From: Pseudomonadota bacterium | GTDB taxonomy: Bacteria > Pseudomonadota > Alphaproteobacteria > Sphingomonadales > Sphingomonadaceae | Length of the DNA stretch: 64,000 nucleotides | Assembly: GCA_023445495.1 (NCBI GenBank) | Contig: JAEXLC010000279.1 | Span: 14,126 to 78,125, forward strand | Direction: 5' to 3' | Shown here: positions 56,426 through 64,000 of the stretch, one piece after another | Position numbering within the stretch: the stretch's first letter is position 1 | Layout of the letters: each line of letters opens with the position of its first letter | Translations under genes and position numbers: made by a program | The notes under the pieces: generated by a model | What the model was told of the DNA's origin: nothing | Database searches by the model: none | The model's input: only the letters and a program-made list of their open reading frames with translations

Positions 56426-58935
56426 GCGACGATATTCACCAGACGATCGGGCACGACGATCACCTTCTTCGGTTGCTTGCCTTCGAGCGATCGAACGATC
56501 TTGTCGCTGGCAAGTGCCGCGGCCTCGACGATATCCTTGGCCGCGCCCTTGGGCATTACCAGCGTATCGCGCAGCTTGCCATTCACCTGGACGGCAATGG
56601 TGACCTCGTCGTCGACGAGCAGCGCGCTGTCCACGGCAGGCCATTCGGCGTCGGCGATCAGCCCGCTTTGGCCCATATCGGCCCAGGCCTGCTCGGCGAT
56701 ATGCGGGACCATCGGCGCCACGATGCGCGCGAGCGTACGGATGGCGTCGGTTCTGGACGCGGAAGGTTGCGCCTTCTCGATCGCGCCGACCAGTTCGTAG
56801 AGCTTGGCGACCGACTTGTTGAAGGTCAGCGCCTCGATATCCTCGGCCACGCCGGCGATCGTGCGGTGCAGGCGCTTGTCGAGGTCGCGATCCTCGCCCG
56901 TGCCAGCTTCGCCGTCCGCAACGCTATGGAACAGCCTCCAGAGGCGGTTCACGAAGCGCCAGGCGCCCTCGATGCCGTTCTCGCTCCACTCCAGATCGCG
57001 CTCGGGCGGGCTGTCGGAGAGCATGAACCAGCGCACCGCGTCGGCGCCATACTGGTCGACGATCGGCTCGGGATCGACCGTGTTCTTCTTCGACTTGGAC
57101 ATCTTCTCGATGCGGCCGATCTCGATCGGCTCGCCCGAGGCGAGTTCCACGCCGCCGGCGCTGTCCTTGCGGATCTCCTGCGGCGAGAGCCAGCGGCCAT
57201 CGAGGCTCTTATAGGTCTCGTGCGTCACCATGCCCTGGGTGAACAGGCCCTGGAACGGCTCGGCCACGTCGAGCTTGCCGATATGGCGCAGCGCGCGGGT
57301 GAAGAAGCGCGCATAGAGCAGGTGCAGGATCGCATGCTCGACGCCGCCGATATACTGGCCGACCGGCAGCCACTGCTCGGCCACGGCCTTGTCGAACGGC
57401 TTGTCCGCCGGCTGGCTGGCGAAGCGGATGAAATACCAGGAGGAATCGACGAAGGTATCGAGCGTGTCGGTCTCGCGGCGCGCGGGGCTGCCGCACTTGG
57501 GGCAGTCGACATGCTTCCAGGTCGGATGCCGGTCGAGCGGGTTGCCGGGCACGTCGAAGCTGACGTCCTCGGGCAGCACCACCGGCAGCTGGTCGCGCGG
57601 CACCGACTGGGCGCCGCAGCTCTCGCAATGGATGATCGGGATCGGCGTGCCCCAATAGCGCTGGCGGCTGACGCCCCAGTCGCGCAGGCGCCACACCGTC
57701 TGGCCCTTGCCCCAGCCGCCTTCCTCGGCGCGCTGGATCACCGCGCGCTTGGCGTCGGCCACGTCCATCCCGTCGAGGAAGTGCGAGTTCACCAGCGTGC
57801 CCGGGCCGGTATAGGCCTCGGCATCGTGGAATTCGGGGGCGGTCTTGTCGCCTTCGGAGACGACGCGACGGATCGGAAGCGAATATTTGCTCGCGAATTC
57901 GAAGTCGCGCTGGTCGTGCGCCGGCACGCCGAATACCGCGCCGGTGCCATAGTCCATCAGCACGAAATTGGCGATGTAGACCGGAACTTGCCAGGCGTTA
58001 TCAAAGGGATGCGTCGCGGTGAGGCCGGTGTCGAAGCCCAGCTTCTCCTGCGTCTCCAGCTCGGCCGCGGTGGTGCCGCCCTGCTTGCACAGCTCGATGA
58101 ACGCGCCAACTTCCGGGTTCGAAGCGGACAGTTTCTGTGCGATCGGATGATCCGCCGCGACCGCGATGAAGCTCGCGCCGAAGATCGTGTCCGGCCGGGT
58201 CGTGTAGGCTTCGAGAGCTTCGCCGTCCGAAAGGCTCCAGTTGAACTGCAGGCCCTCGGACTTGCCGATCCAGTTCTCCTGCATCAGCTTGACCTTGTCC
58301 GGCCAGTGCTCGAGGCCCTGGACGCCGGTCAGCAGGTCGTCGGCGAACTGGGTGATCTTGAGGAACCACTGGCTCAGCTTGCGCCGTTCGACCAGCGCGC
58401 CCGAGCGCCAGCCGCGCCCGTCGATCACCTGCTCATTGGCGAGCACGGTCATGTCGACCGGGTCCCAGTTGACCGCCGATTCCTTGCGATAGACCAGGCC
58501 ATTCTCGAAGAAATCGAGGAAGATAGCCTGTTCATGGCCGTAATATTCGGGCTCGCAGGTGGCGAGCTCGCGGGTCCAGTCGAGCGCGAAGCCGAGGCGC
58601 TTCAGCTGCGCCTTCATCGTCGCGATATTGGCGCGGGTCCAGCTGCCCGGATGGACCTTCTTCTCCATGGCGGCATTCTCGGCCGGCATGCCGAACGCGT
58701 CCCAGCCCATCGGGTGGAGCACTTCCATGCCCTTCATCCGCCGGAAACGGGCGAGCACGTCGCCCATCGTGTAGTTGCGGACATGCCCCATATGGATGCG
58801 CCCCGAAGGATAGGGGAACATCTCGAGGACGAAGCTCTTGGGCTTGGACGAATCGTCACGCGCGGCGAAAGTGCGGTTCTCTTCCCACACCTTCTGCCAC
58901 GCGGCGTCCGCCTTCAACGGGTTGAAGCGAGACAA
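56422..58935 (-). CDS. leuS: leucyl-tRNA synthetase
   Basis: Charges tRNA-Leu. 837 residues, class I. HIGH motif [16 protein letters not shown] near residues 41-56, KMSKSKKN near 607, and an intact editing domain between them. The start is TTG at 58935 (reading [16 protein letters not shown] after it), with AGGA seven bases upstream. It overlaps lptE by 4 bp. Confidence 0.97.
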   Translation of the reverse strand: MSRFNPLKADAAWQKVWEENRTFAARDDSSKPKSFVLEMFPYPSGRIHMGHVRNYTMGDVLARFRRMKGMEVLHPMGWDAFGMPAENAAMEKKVHPGSWTRANIATMKAQLKRLGFALDWTRELATCEPEYYGHEQAIFLDFFENGLVYRKESAVNWDPVDMTVLANEQVIDGRGWRSGALVERRKLSQWFLKITQFADDLLTGVQGLEHWPDKVKLMQENWIGKSEGLQFNWSLSDGEALEAYTTRPDTIFGASFIAVAADHPIAQKLSASNPEVGAFIELCKQGGTTAAELETQEKLGFDTGLTATHPFDNAWQVPVYIANFVLMDYGTGAVFGVPAHDQRDFEFASKYSLPIRRVVSEGDKTAPEFHDAEAYTGPGTLVNSHFLDGMDVADAKRAVIQRAEEGGWGKGQTVWRLRDWGVSRQRYWGTPIPIIHCESCGAQSVPRDQLPVVLPEDVSFDVPGNPLDRHPTWKHVDCPKCGSPARRETDTLDTFVDSSWYFIRFASQPADKPFDKAVAEQWLPVGQYIGGVEHAILHLLYARFFTRALRHIGKLDVAEPFQGLFTQGMVTHETYKSLDGRWLSPQEIRKDSAGGVELASGEPIEIGRIEKMSKSKKNTVDPEPIVDQYGADAVRWFMLSDSPPERDLEWSENGIEGAWRFVNRLWRLFHSVADGEAGTGEDRDLDKRLHRTIAGVAEDIEALTFNKSVAKLYELVGAIEKAQPSASRTDAIRTLARIVAPMVPHIAEQAWADMGQSGLIADAEWPAVDSALLVDDEVTIAVQVNGKLRDTLVMPKGAAKDIVEAAALASDKIVRSLEGKQPKKVIVVPDRLVNIVA

Positions 58936-58980
58936 ATCAGTTCCTGCAATCTTGGCGCGGCGCTGGACCGCGGCTTGGCA

Positions 58981-59418
58981 TTAATCCGTGGCGACCGCGG
59001 CGCGGCGCAGGTCGCGGGCGCGGGTGAGGATGATGTCCTCGAGCTTCTGCACCGTCGCGGCCTGGACCGGGGCGGCGACCCAGGCGCCGTTGCGGTTGAC
59101 TTCGCGCAGGGCCGCGACGCGCAGCGCATCGGCACGCAGATCCTGGTCGAGGATCGTCACGGTCACCTTCATGCGCTCGGTCTGCACGTTCGGGTTCACA
59201 TACCAGTCGGTCACGATCACGCCGCCGTTCGAGTCCGTCTGCAGCAGCGGCATGAAGCTCAGCGTATCGAGGCTGGCGCGCCACAGATAGGAGTTCACGC
59301 CGATCGTGGTGATCTTCGACGCCGCGAGATCCGCCTCGGGGCGCTTGTTGTGACCGCCGCACGCGGAGATCGAAAGAGCAAGCGACCCCAGGATCGCGGT
59401 GCGCAACAGGCGGTTCAT
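58981..59418 (-). CDS. DUF3576 lipoprotein
   Basis: A 145-residue lipoprotein of the alphaproteobacterial DUF3576 family. Signal with lipobox ISAC (Cys20), then SKITTIGVNSYLWRASLDTL, the family's core. Function unknown; probably envelope-located. It lies 45 bp upstream of leuS on the same strand, a conserved neighbourhood in the group. Confidence 0.88.
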   Translation of the reverse strand: MNRLLRTAILGSLALSISACGGHNKRPEADLAASKITTIGVNSYLWRASLDTLSFMPLLQTDSNGGVIVTDWYVNPNVQTERMKVTVTILDQDLRADALRVAALREVNRNGAWVAAPVQAATVQKLEDIILTRARDLRRAAVATD

Positions 59419-59638
59419 CGTCACATTCCTAGCAGGCGAGAAAAGTCGGGAGCATCTATAGTGGCGCATGTGGCGGGAGCAAGGCGGGAAGCCGCGCCGC
59501 GATTCGCACGATTGAAACACTTCTCGTGAATGGGCGCGCAAGCAGATTCTGTGGGTCTGATGCAACACCGTCACGAAATTTGTGCCACCGGTGGAACCTC
59601 GCTTCGGAATCATGGTAGTCGGACCTATCTAGGGAATC

Positions 59639-60376
59639 ATGACGATGCGAGTCGGACGGATCAGGACGGGAATTGCACTGGGAGCGCTTGGCGCTGCCGG
59701 TCTCCTGCTTGCGCCGTCGATTCAGGCCCAGACCAGCAAGGCCGAGCGCGTTGCCGCGGCCAAGCGCGCGGCAATGCCGGCGCGCGCCGGCATGGGCATC
59801 TTCACCCCCGCAGCGGCCGATCCCAAGCTCGCCGCGGTGCTCGCCCGTTCGGGCCTGCCCGAGGGCAGCTTCCGCTTCACCCCGGCCGAATCGCGCGGCA
59901 ATGCCCGCGGTGTCACGGTCGCGGTCCGCGCCAGCTCGAGCCGCGCGCTGCGCAGCCGTGACGTGACGCGCGATGTCGCCGCAGCCGCCGCACCGGTAAG
60001 CCTGGCGCCGATCTCGTACAATCTCGGCGTCTCGGTCGGCTGGAAGCGTCTTGCCGTCTCGGGCGACGTCACCCGCGTCGAGCTGGTCGACCAGCCGGGC
60101 AGCCGCGAGCGCGCCGATATCGGCGTCAGCTACACCGGCAAGCGCCTGAGCGGCCGCCTCACCGCCACTTCGGATCGCCCGCTGACCAATACTCCGGTGC
60201 TGATCGGCGACAAGCCAAGCTACTCGATCGATGTCGGCGGCAGCTATTCGCTGACCCGCAACCTCGATGTGACCGCCGGCGTGCGCTATCGCAGCGAGGA
60301 AGATCGCCTGCCCAAGCTCAACGAGAGCCGCCGCGAGAGCCAGGCGGTCTATGTGGGCACCGCCTTCCGCTTCTGA
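59639..60376 (+). CDS. probable outer-membrane beta-barrel protein
   Basis: A 245-residue exported protein. Signal peptide about 1-30 (ending IQAQ). The mature C-terminal half (from about 125) has alternating strands (NLGVSVGWKRLAVSGDVTRV, ADIGVSYTGKRLSG, YSIDVGGSYSL), and the chain ends in Phe (VGTAFRF), the usual signal for BAM insertion. No specific function is recognised. A 220-bp upstream gap shared with the DUF3576 gene holds its promoter. Confidence 0.75.
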   Translation: MTMRVGRIRTGIALGALGAAGLLLAPSIQAQTSKAERVAAAKRAAMPARAGMGIFTPAAADPKLAAVLARSGLPEGSFRFTPAESRGNARGVTVAVRASSSRALRSRDVTRDVAAAAAPVSLAPISYNLGVSVGWKRLAVSGDVTRVELVDQPGSRERADIGVSYTGKRLSGRLTATSDRPLTNTPVLIGDKPSYSIDVGGSYSLTRNLDVTAGVRYRSEEDRLPKLNESRRESQAVYVGTAFRF

Positions 60377-60384
60377 CGGCGCAG

Positions 60385-60410
60385 CCGTCATCCCGACGGA
60401 AGTCGGGATC
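60385..60410. repeat. REP-like unit, single (copy e)
   Basis: CCGTCATCCCGACGGAAGTC and the following GGGATC form one palindromic unit of the copy a/d family, without the inverted partner. Between convergent genes (outer-membrane protein and thiE). Confidence 0.7.
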
Positions 60411-60418
60411 TCGGGCAG

Positions 60419-60946
60419 CTAGTCCTTCGCTTTCGTCCACGCGTCGATCGCCGCCCATCCATATATCCCGAATGGCCTGAGGCTTGCCGCCTTGCGCGCA
60501 TCCATGCCGCCCAGCGCTATCACTGGCACGTCGAGCCCGCGCACCAGCATCCCGAAGCGGGCCCGCCCGAGCGCACGTGCGCCGGGATGCGAGCGGGTAG
60601 GGAAGGCGGGCGAGACGAACAGCGCCTCGGCGCCTGCCCGCAATGCTGCGATCGCCTCGCGCCGGTTATGCGCCGGCGCGGTGCGGATTCCCCGGCCCGG
60701 CGCGGCATGGCTTCCCGCTTCGCCGCGCATCGGTTCGATTCCGGCGCGGACCAGCACCAGCCCCCGCCGCCGCGCCACCTTGCGCACCTGGGCGAACAGC
60801 GCGCGCCGCTCGGGCGCCGGCAGGCGGTAATGCCGGAACACCACGCCCGATCCGCGTGGCAGCCTTTCCAGCGCGTCCCACAGCGCATCGCCCATGCGTT
60901 CGTCGGTCATCAGCCAAAGGCGCGGGAGGGGGTGGCGGCGGCGCAT
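60419..60946 (-). CDS. thiE: thiamine phosphate synthase-like protein
   Basis: TIM-barrel protein of the ThiE/TenI superfamily, 175 residues, shorter than usual (~210). Visible motifs: LPRLWLMTDERM, the LVRAG strand, SPAFPTRSHPGA (phosphate-binding) and VIALGGMD. True ThiE joins the pyrimidine and thiazole moieties of thiamine; TenI-like proteins do not. The short length and loss of the usual DD/GD motif make the ThiE call uncertain. Divergent from yggS, with 22 bp between starts. Confidence 0.72.
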   Translation of the reverse strand: MRRRHPLPRLWLMTDERMGDALWDALERLPRGSGVVFRHYRLPAPERRALFAQVRKVARRRGLVLVRAGIEPMRGEAGSHAAPGRGIRTAPAHNRREAIAALRAGAEALFVSPAFPTRSHPGARALGRARFGMLVRGLDVPVIALGGMDARKAASLRPFGIYGWAAIDAWTKAKD

Positions 60947-60968
60947 TGCGCTCCCTATAGCGCGCTCC

Positions 60969-61637
60969 ATGCCGATAGACGAAGCCAGCCAGCGCCTTGC
61001 CGATGTGCGCGCCCGGATCGCGCGTTCCGCCAAGATCGCCGGCCGCAAGCCCGACAGCATCACGCTGATCGCCATTTCCAAGACGCATGACGCCGAGGCG
61101 ATCGCGCCGCTGATCGCCGCCGGCCAGCGCGTGTTCGGCGAGAACCGCGTCCAGGAAGCCGAGGCGAAGTGGCCGAAGTTGCGCGAGACGACTCCCGATA
61201 TCGCGCTCCACCTGGTCGGCCAGCTCCAGTCGAACAAGGCCGAGGATGCAGTCGCGCTGTTCGACGCGATCCATTCGGTCGATCGTCCGTCGCTGGTGGG
61301 TGCGCTGGCCAGGGCGATGGACAAGGCCGGCAAGCGGCCCGCCTGTTTCGTCCAGGTCAATATCGGCGATGAGGACCAGAAGGGCGGCTGCCCGGTGCTC
61401 GAGCTGCCGGCTCTGCTCAAGGAAGCACAGGCGGCGGACCTGCCGGTTCAGGGCCTGATGTGCGTGCCGCCGCTCGAGCTGGAGCCCGCGCCCTATTTCG
61501 CGCTGCTCGCCAAGATCGCCCGCGATCACGGGCTCGAAGGCCTGTCGATGGGCATGTCGGGCGATTTCGAGACTGCCGTGACGATCGGTGCCACCCATGT
61601 CCGCGTCGGCACGGCGCTGTTCGGAACCCGCGCATGA
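60969..61637 (+). CDS. yggS: YggS-family PLP homeostasis protein
   Basis: PLP-binding protein (PLPBP family) involved in vitamin B6 balance. 222 residues with the PLP lysine Lys38 in LIAISKTH, FGENRVQEAEAKW and the phosphate-binding SMGMSGDFETA. A palindromic CTATAG lies between it and thiE 10 bases before the ATG and might serve as a -10 element on both strands. Its stop overlaps the next gene (ATGA). Confidence 0.94.
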   Translation: MPIDEASQRLADVRARIARSAKIAGRKPDSITLIAISKTHDAEAIAPLIAAGQRVFGENRVQEAEAKWPKLRETTPDIALHLVGQLQSNKAEDAVALFDAIHSVDRPSLVGALARAMDKAGKRPACFVQVNIGDEDQKGGCPVLELPALLKEAQAADLPVQGLMCVPPLELEPAPYFALLAKIARDHGLEGLSMGMSGDFETAVTIGATHVRVGTALFGTRA

Positions 61638-62296
61638 AGTACGACGCGATATTGTTCGATTTCGATGGCGTGCTGCTGGAGAGCGAAGCGGCCGGCAATC
61701 GCCAGATCGCCGCCTATCTCACCAGTATCGGCCATCCGACCTCGCCCGAAGATTCGATGGCGAACTTCATGGGCCTGGCCGGCGCCGATTTCCTTGGTGC
61801 GATCGAGAACTGGATCGGTCGGTCGATCCCCGACGATTTCCACGCCGTCCGCGCCGAGGAAGATGCGCGGGTGCTCGAGGAAGGCCTGCCCGCCGTGGCT
61901 GGCGCGATCCGCTTCGTCGAGGAACTACCCAGGTCGCTGCCCCGCGCGATTGCGTCGTCGAGCCGGACCGAATGGATCGACCGGCATCTGCGCCACCTCG
62001 GCATCCGCGATTGCTTCGGCGACCATATCTATAGCGGCCGCGAGCATGTGACGCGCGGCAAGCCGGCGCCGGACCTCTATCTCCACGCCGCTGCTGCGAT
62101 CGGCGTGCCGATCGAGCGCTGCGTTATCCTCGAGGATTCGCCGGTGGGCGTTACCGGTGCGGTCGCTTCAGGCGCCGACGTCATCGGCCTGTGCGCGGGC
62201 TCGCATTGCGCCCCGGACCATGCGGAGCGCCTCCGCGCGCTGGGCGTGCAGCGGATCGCGCAGGATTTCGAAGAAGTCGCCCGGCTGATCGTCTAA
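61634..62296 (+). CDS. HAD-superfamily phosphatase
   Basis: A 220-residue haloacid-dehalogenase-type hydrolase of the beta-phosphoglucomutase/phosphoglycolate phosphatase type. Motif I is DFDGVLLESE (9-18), motif II ASSSR, motif III GKPAPDLYL, motif IV ILEDSPVG. Substrate unknown. Translationally coupled to yggS by a 4-bp overlap. Confidence 0.9.
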   Translation: MKYDAILFDFDGVLLESEAAGNRQIAAYLTSIGHPTSPEDSMANFMGLAGADFLGAIENWIGRSIPDDFHAVRAEEDARVLEEGLPAVAGAIRFVEELPRSLPRAIASSSRTEWIDRHLRHLGIRDCFGDHIYSGREHVTRGKPAPDLYLHAAAAIGVPIERCVILEDSPVGVTGAVASGADVIGLCAGSHCAPDHAERLRALGVQRIAQDFEEVARLIV

Positions 62297-62324
62297 GCGC
62301 CGAAGGCGTATCAAACTCGTTGCG

Positions 62325-62380
62325 TCGTCGCGTCGTTGCGCGAGAAATTTTAATCGCGCGACGCCGCAACGGCGCGACGA
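62325..62380. terminator. long imperfect inverted repeat at convergent ends
   Basis: TCGTCGCGTCGTTGCG and CGCAACGGCGCGACGA pair (14 of 16) around a 24-base interval that includes AAATTTTAA. Fits a bidirectional terminator between the HAD and exoribonuclease genes; sequence unlike the REP copies. Confidence 0.6.
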
Positions 62381-62401
62381 AGAAGTGATTGCGCTGCGCT
62401 C

Positions 62402-62842
62402 TTAAAGGCCCCGCGCTTCCCGCGCGAGCAGATATTCCCGCAGCGCCATGGCGTCAGCCAGCGCGTTGTGCGGCCGCTGGCTCAGCGCCGCGCTGTCGAA
62501 GCCGAAGGCGTCGCACAGCTCGAAGCGGATGCGGTCGATCGGATAGCGGTGCCCGGGCGCGACGATCAGCAGCTGCGCGGCATGGGCGATATCCTCGGGC
62601 CAGTCGGCGACCAGCACCGGATCGGGATCATTGCCAAGATAGGCGGCAAAGCCATGCCCCATCGCTTCGCGGCTGACCGGCGCCAGGTCCAGCACCGGCA
62701 GGATATGCTCGGCTACCCAGGGCGTCGGATCGGGGCAGGGGAGCGCCGCATAGAAGGGCGCCCCGCCATCCTCGGGCGCCAGCGCCAGCGAGATCAGCGG
62801 CCCGCCGAACCCGTTGAATTCGGTGTCGAGGAAATACCTCAG
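62402..62842 (-). CDS. 3'-5' exoribonuclease, Rv2179c-like (probable CTG start)
   Basis: A DEDDh-type exonuclease of about 146 residues. Exo I is FLDTEFNGFGG at the N-terminus; the last motif is HNALADAMALR. The Rv2179c-like group degrades RNA from the 3' end. No ATG, GTG or TTG occurs between the ribA overlap and Exo I. CTG at 62842 overlaps the ribA stop as CTGA, matching the ATGA/TTGA pattern of the window, with GGGG eight bases upstream. The open frame to 63265 upstream is antisense-like. Confidence 0.82.
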   Translation of the reverse strand: MRYFLDTEFNGFGGPLISLALAPEDGGAPFYAALPCPDPTPWVAEHILPVLDLAPVSREAMGHGFAAYLGNDPDPVLVADWPEDIAHAAQLLIVAPGHRYPIDRIRFELCDAFGFDSAALSQRPHNALADAMALREYLLAREARGL

Positions 62843-63882
62843 AGCTGGTGCCCCGTCCGGTCGCGCTTGGTGGCGAGATAGCGCTCGTTGTGCGGGTTGG
62901 GCGGCAGGAAGTGCGGCACGCGCTCGGTCACCGTCACTCCTGCGGCTTCGAGCGCCGCGACCTTGTCGGGATTGTTGGTGAGCAGCCGGATGCGGTGCTG
63001 GCCGAGCAGCGACAACATCTTCGCTGCGGTGGCGAAGTTGCGTGCGTCCACCGCGAAGCCCAGCCGGGTATTGGCGTCGACCGTGTCGAAGCCCTGGTCC
63101 TGCAGCGCATAGGCGCGCAGCTTGTTGATCAGCCCGATCCCGCGCCCTTCCTGACGTAGGTAGAGCAATATGCCCCAGCCGCTTTCCCGGATCGCACGGA
63201 TCGCCGCCTGGAGCTGCGGCCCGCAATCGCATTTGAGGCTGCCCAGCACGTCGCCGGTCAGGCATTCGCTGTGCAGGCGAACAAGCGGCGGATTGCCGTT
63301 GGGCTCGCCGATCAGCAGCGCGACATGCTCGCCCGGCATCTCGTCGGTGCGGAAGGCGACGATCTCGCTGTCCTCGGCGTCGAGCACGGGCAAGCGCGCG
63401 CGGGCGACGATGCGCAGGCGATCGGCATCCTCATGCGCATCGATATCGGCGGGGGTGATCGTTTCCTCGCCGGCGGCCTTGCGGACGAAGAAGGCGGGCA
63501 GCAGTCCCGCGACGCGGGCGAGGCGCAGCGCAGCGGCGGAAAGCGCGGGCTCGGCCAGTGGGATCGCGCGGAAAGGACCCTTGAGCGGGGTGGCGAGATC
63601 GAATTGCGGATCGGCGAGCGCAGTAGCCGTGTCGAAGTCGAGCCAGGGCGCGCGCTGGACCAGTACCGGCGCGTCCGGCGTCGCGGCATCGCGCTGGTTG
63701 GCCAGCTTGAGCGTCGCGGCGCGGCCGGCGGAGAGCAGCAGATCGGCCTCGCCGCCCGCGTCGAACGCTGCCAGCCGCGGGGCGTCGGCGGTCTCGACCG
63801 CGAGCAGCGCCAGATCGCCGATTGCGATCGGCCAGCCCCGGCGCAGCGCATCGACGGCGCGGGCGGCGTCATGCGCGCTCAA
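62839..63882 (-). CDS. ribA: GTP cyclohydrolase II with N-terminal extension
   Basis: First step of riboflavin synthesis from GTP. 347 residues: the last ~200 are RibA, with zinc cysteines in HSECLTGDVLGSLKCDCGPQ and the catalytic block RQEGRGIGLINKLRAY. The N-terminal ~145 residues (SAHDAARAVDALRRGWPIAI) resemble the remnant domain common in sphingomonads, without the RibB active-site residues I would expect. Start TTG at 63882, overlapping the xth stop as TTGA. Confidence 0.9.
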   Translation of the reverse strand: MSAHDAARAVDALRRGWPIAIGDLALLAVETADAPRLAAFDAGGEADLLLSAGRAATLKLANQRDAATPDAPVLVQRAPWLDFDTATALADPQFDLATPLKGPFRAIPLAEPALSAAALRLARVAGLLPAFFVRKAAGEETITPADIDAHEDADRLRIVARARLPVLDAEDSEIVAFRTDEMPGEHVALLIGEPNGNPPLVRLHSECLTGDVLGSLKCDCGPQLQAAIRAIRESGWGILLYLRQEGRGIGLINKLRAYALQDQGFDTVDANTRLGFAVDARNFATAAKMLSLLGQHRIRLLTNNPDKVAALEAAGVTVTERVPHFLPPNPHNERYLATKRDRTGHQL

Positions 63883-64000
63883 AAGTCGAACTCCGTGACG
63901 ATCGGCACATGGTCCGAGGGCTTGAGCCACGACCGGCAGGGCTCGCAGACCTTGTGGCTCGTCGCCTTCTCGGCAACGTCGCGGCTCGCCCACATATGGT
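63879..64000 (-). CDS. xth: exodeoxyribonuclease III, C-terminal end only
   Basis: The last ~40 codons of an exonuclease III/AP endonuclease gene running in from beyond 64000. The ending KPSDHVPIVTEFDF carries the SDHVP motif with the catalytic His of the family. It overlaps ribA by 4 bp, so xth-ribA-exoribonuclease form one transcript. Confidence 0.8.
   Translation of the reverse strand, partial: HMWASRDVAEKATSHKVCEPCRSWLKPSDHVPIVTEFDF

Noticed and set aside
56473..59529. 1018-codon open frame opposite leuS
   Set aside because: Antisense frame kept open by GC-rich codon usage; Arg/Ala/Gly/Asp-rich with no domain, while leuS is certain.

Overview
The window looks like a chromosomal segment of a sphingomonad alphaproteobacterium (Sphingomonas or a close relative). 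The composition is uniformly GC-rich. The gene blocks are those of that group: rpmF-plsX-fabH-ihfA-merR, etfBA, a CrtZ carotenoid hydroxylase, ptsN-hpf, dnaQ-coaE-aroE-maf-ppsR opposite hemE-hemJ-rho, and mnmE-mnmG-rsmG-parA-parB. The genus call is inference from gene content and order. I see no rRNA, tRNA, CRISPR array, insertion sequence or prophage.

The most important region is 42.5-54.8 kb. The gap between ppsR (leftward) and hemE (rightward) has the position and content expected of the chromosomal replication origin of alphaproteobacteria. It holds a perfect DnaA box, an AT-rich end, and twelve GANTC (CcrM-type methylation) sites in about 300 bp. Genes run away from it on both sides. To its right lie mnmE-mnmG-rsmG-parA-parB, one overlapping rightward block, with four good parS (ParB-binding) sites and one half-site within 3-10.5 kb of the origin. 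A further parS-like site lies about 21 kb to the left inside nhaA.

Left arm (1-42.5 kb): a truncated CDC48-type AAA ATPase, a LysR regulator and a candidate sRNA between them; cyclophilin, MgtE, MsrA, aspartate aminotransferase and a PabB-PabC fusion (4-aminobenzoate); the phospholipid/fatty-acid block rpmF-plsX-fabH with ihfA and a MerR regulator; a DinG-like helicase; a lone small protein with an aerolysin-like strand pattern; class I LysRS; NhaA; two MFS transporters; EtfAB; SucC; CrtZ, MsrB and PBP1A; an overlapping set Sco1/YcgN-like/YgjP-like; MmcB; a SleB-type cell-wall hydrolase; PtsN and Hpf; then the leftward origin-proximal block ending in ppsR.

Right arm (42.9-64 kb): hemE-hemJ, rho behind a recognisable promoter, TerC, an orphan SMI1/KNR4 protein, an EmrE-type SMR pump behind a possible RNA switch, a dienelactone hydrolase/Ogt pair, the mnmE-to-parB block, holA-lptE-leuS, an outer-membrane protein, thiE, yggS, an HAD phosphatase, and an exoribonuclease-ribA-xth set cut by the window end.

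Two stylistic features recur. Genes on the same strand often overlap by 4 bp (ATGA, GTGA or TTGA), and two genes (hemE and the exoribonuclease) appear to start at CTG. Convergent gene ends often carry REP-like inverted repeats or strong hairpins.
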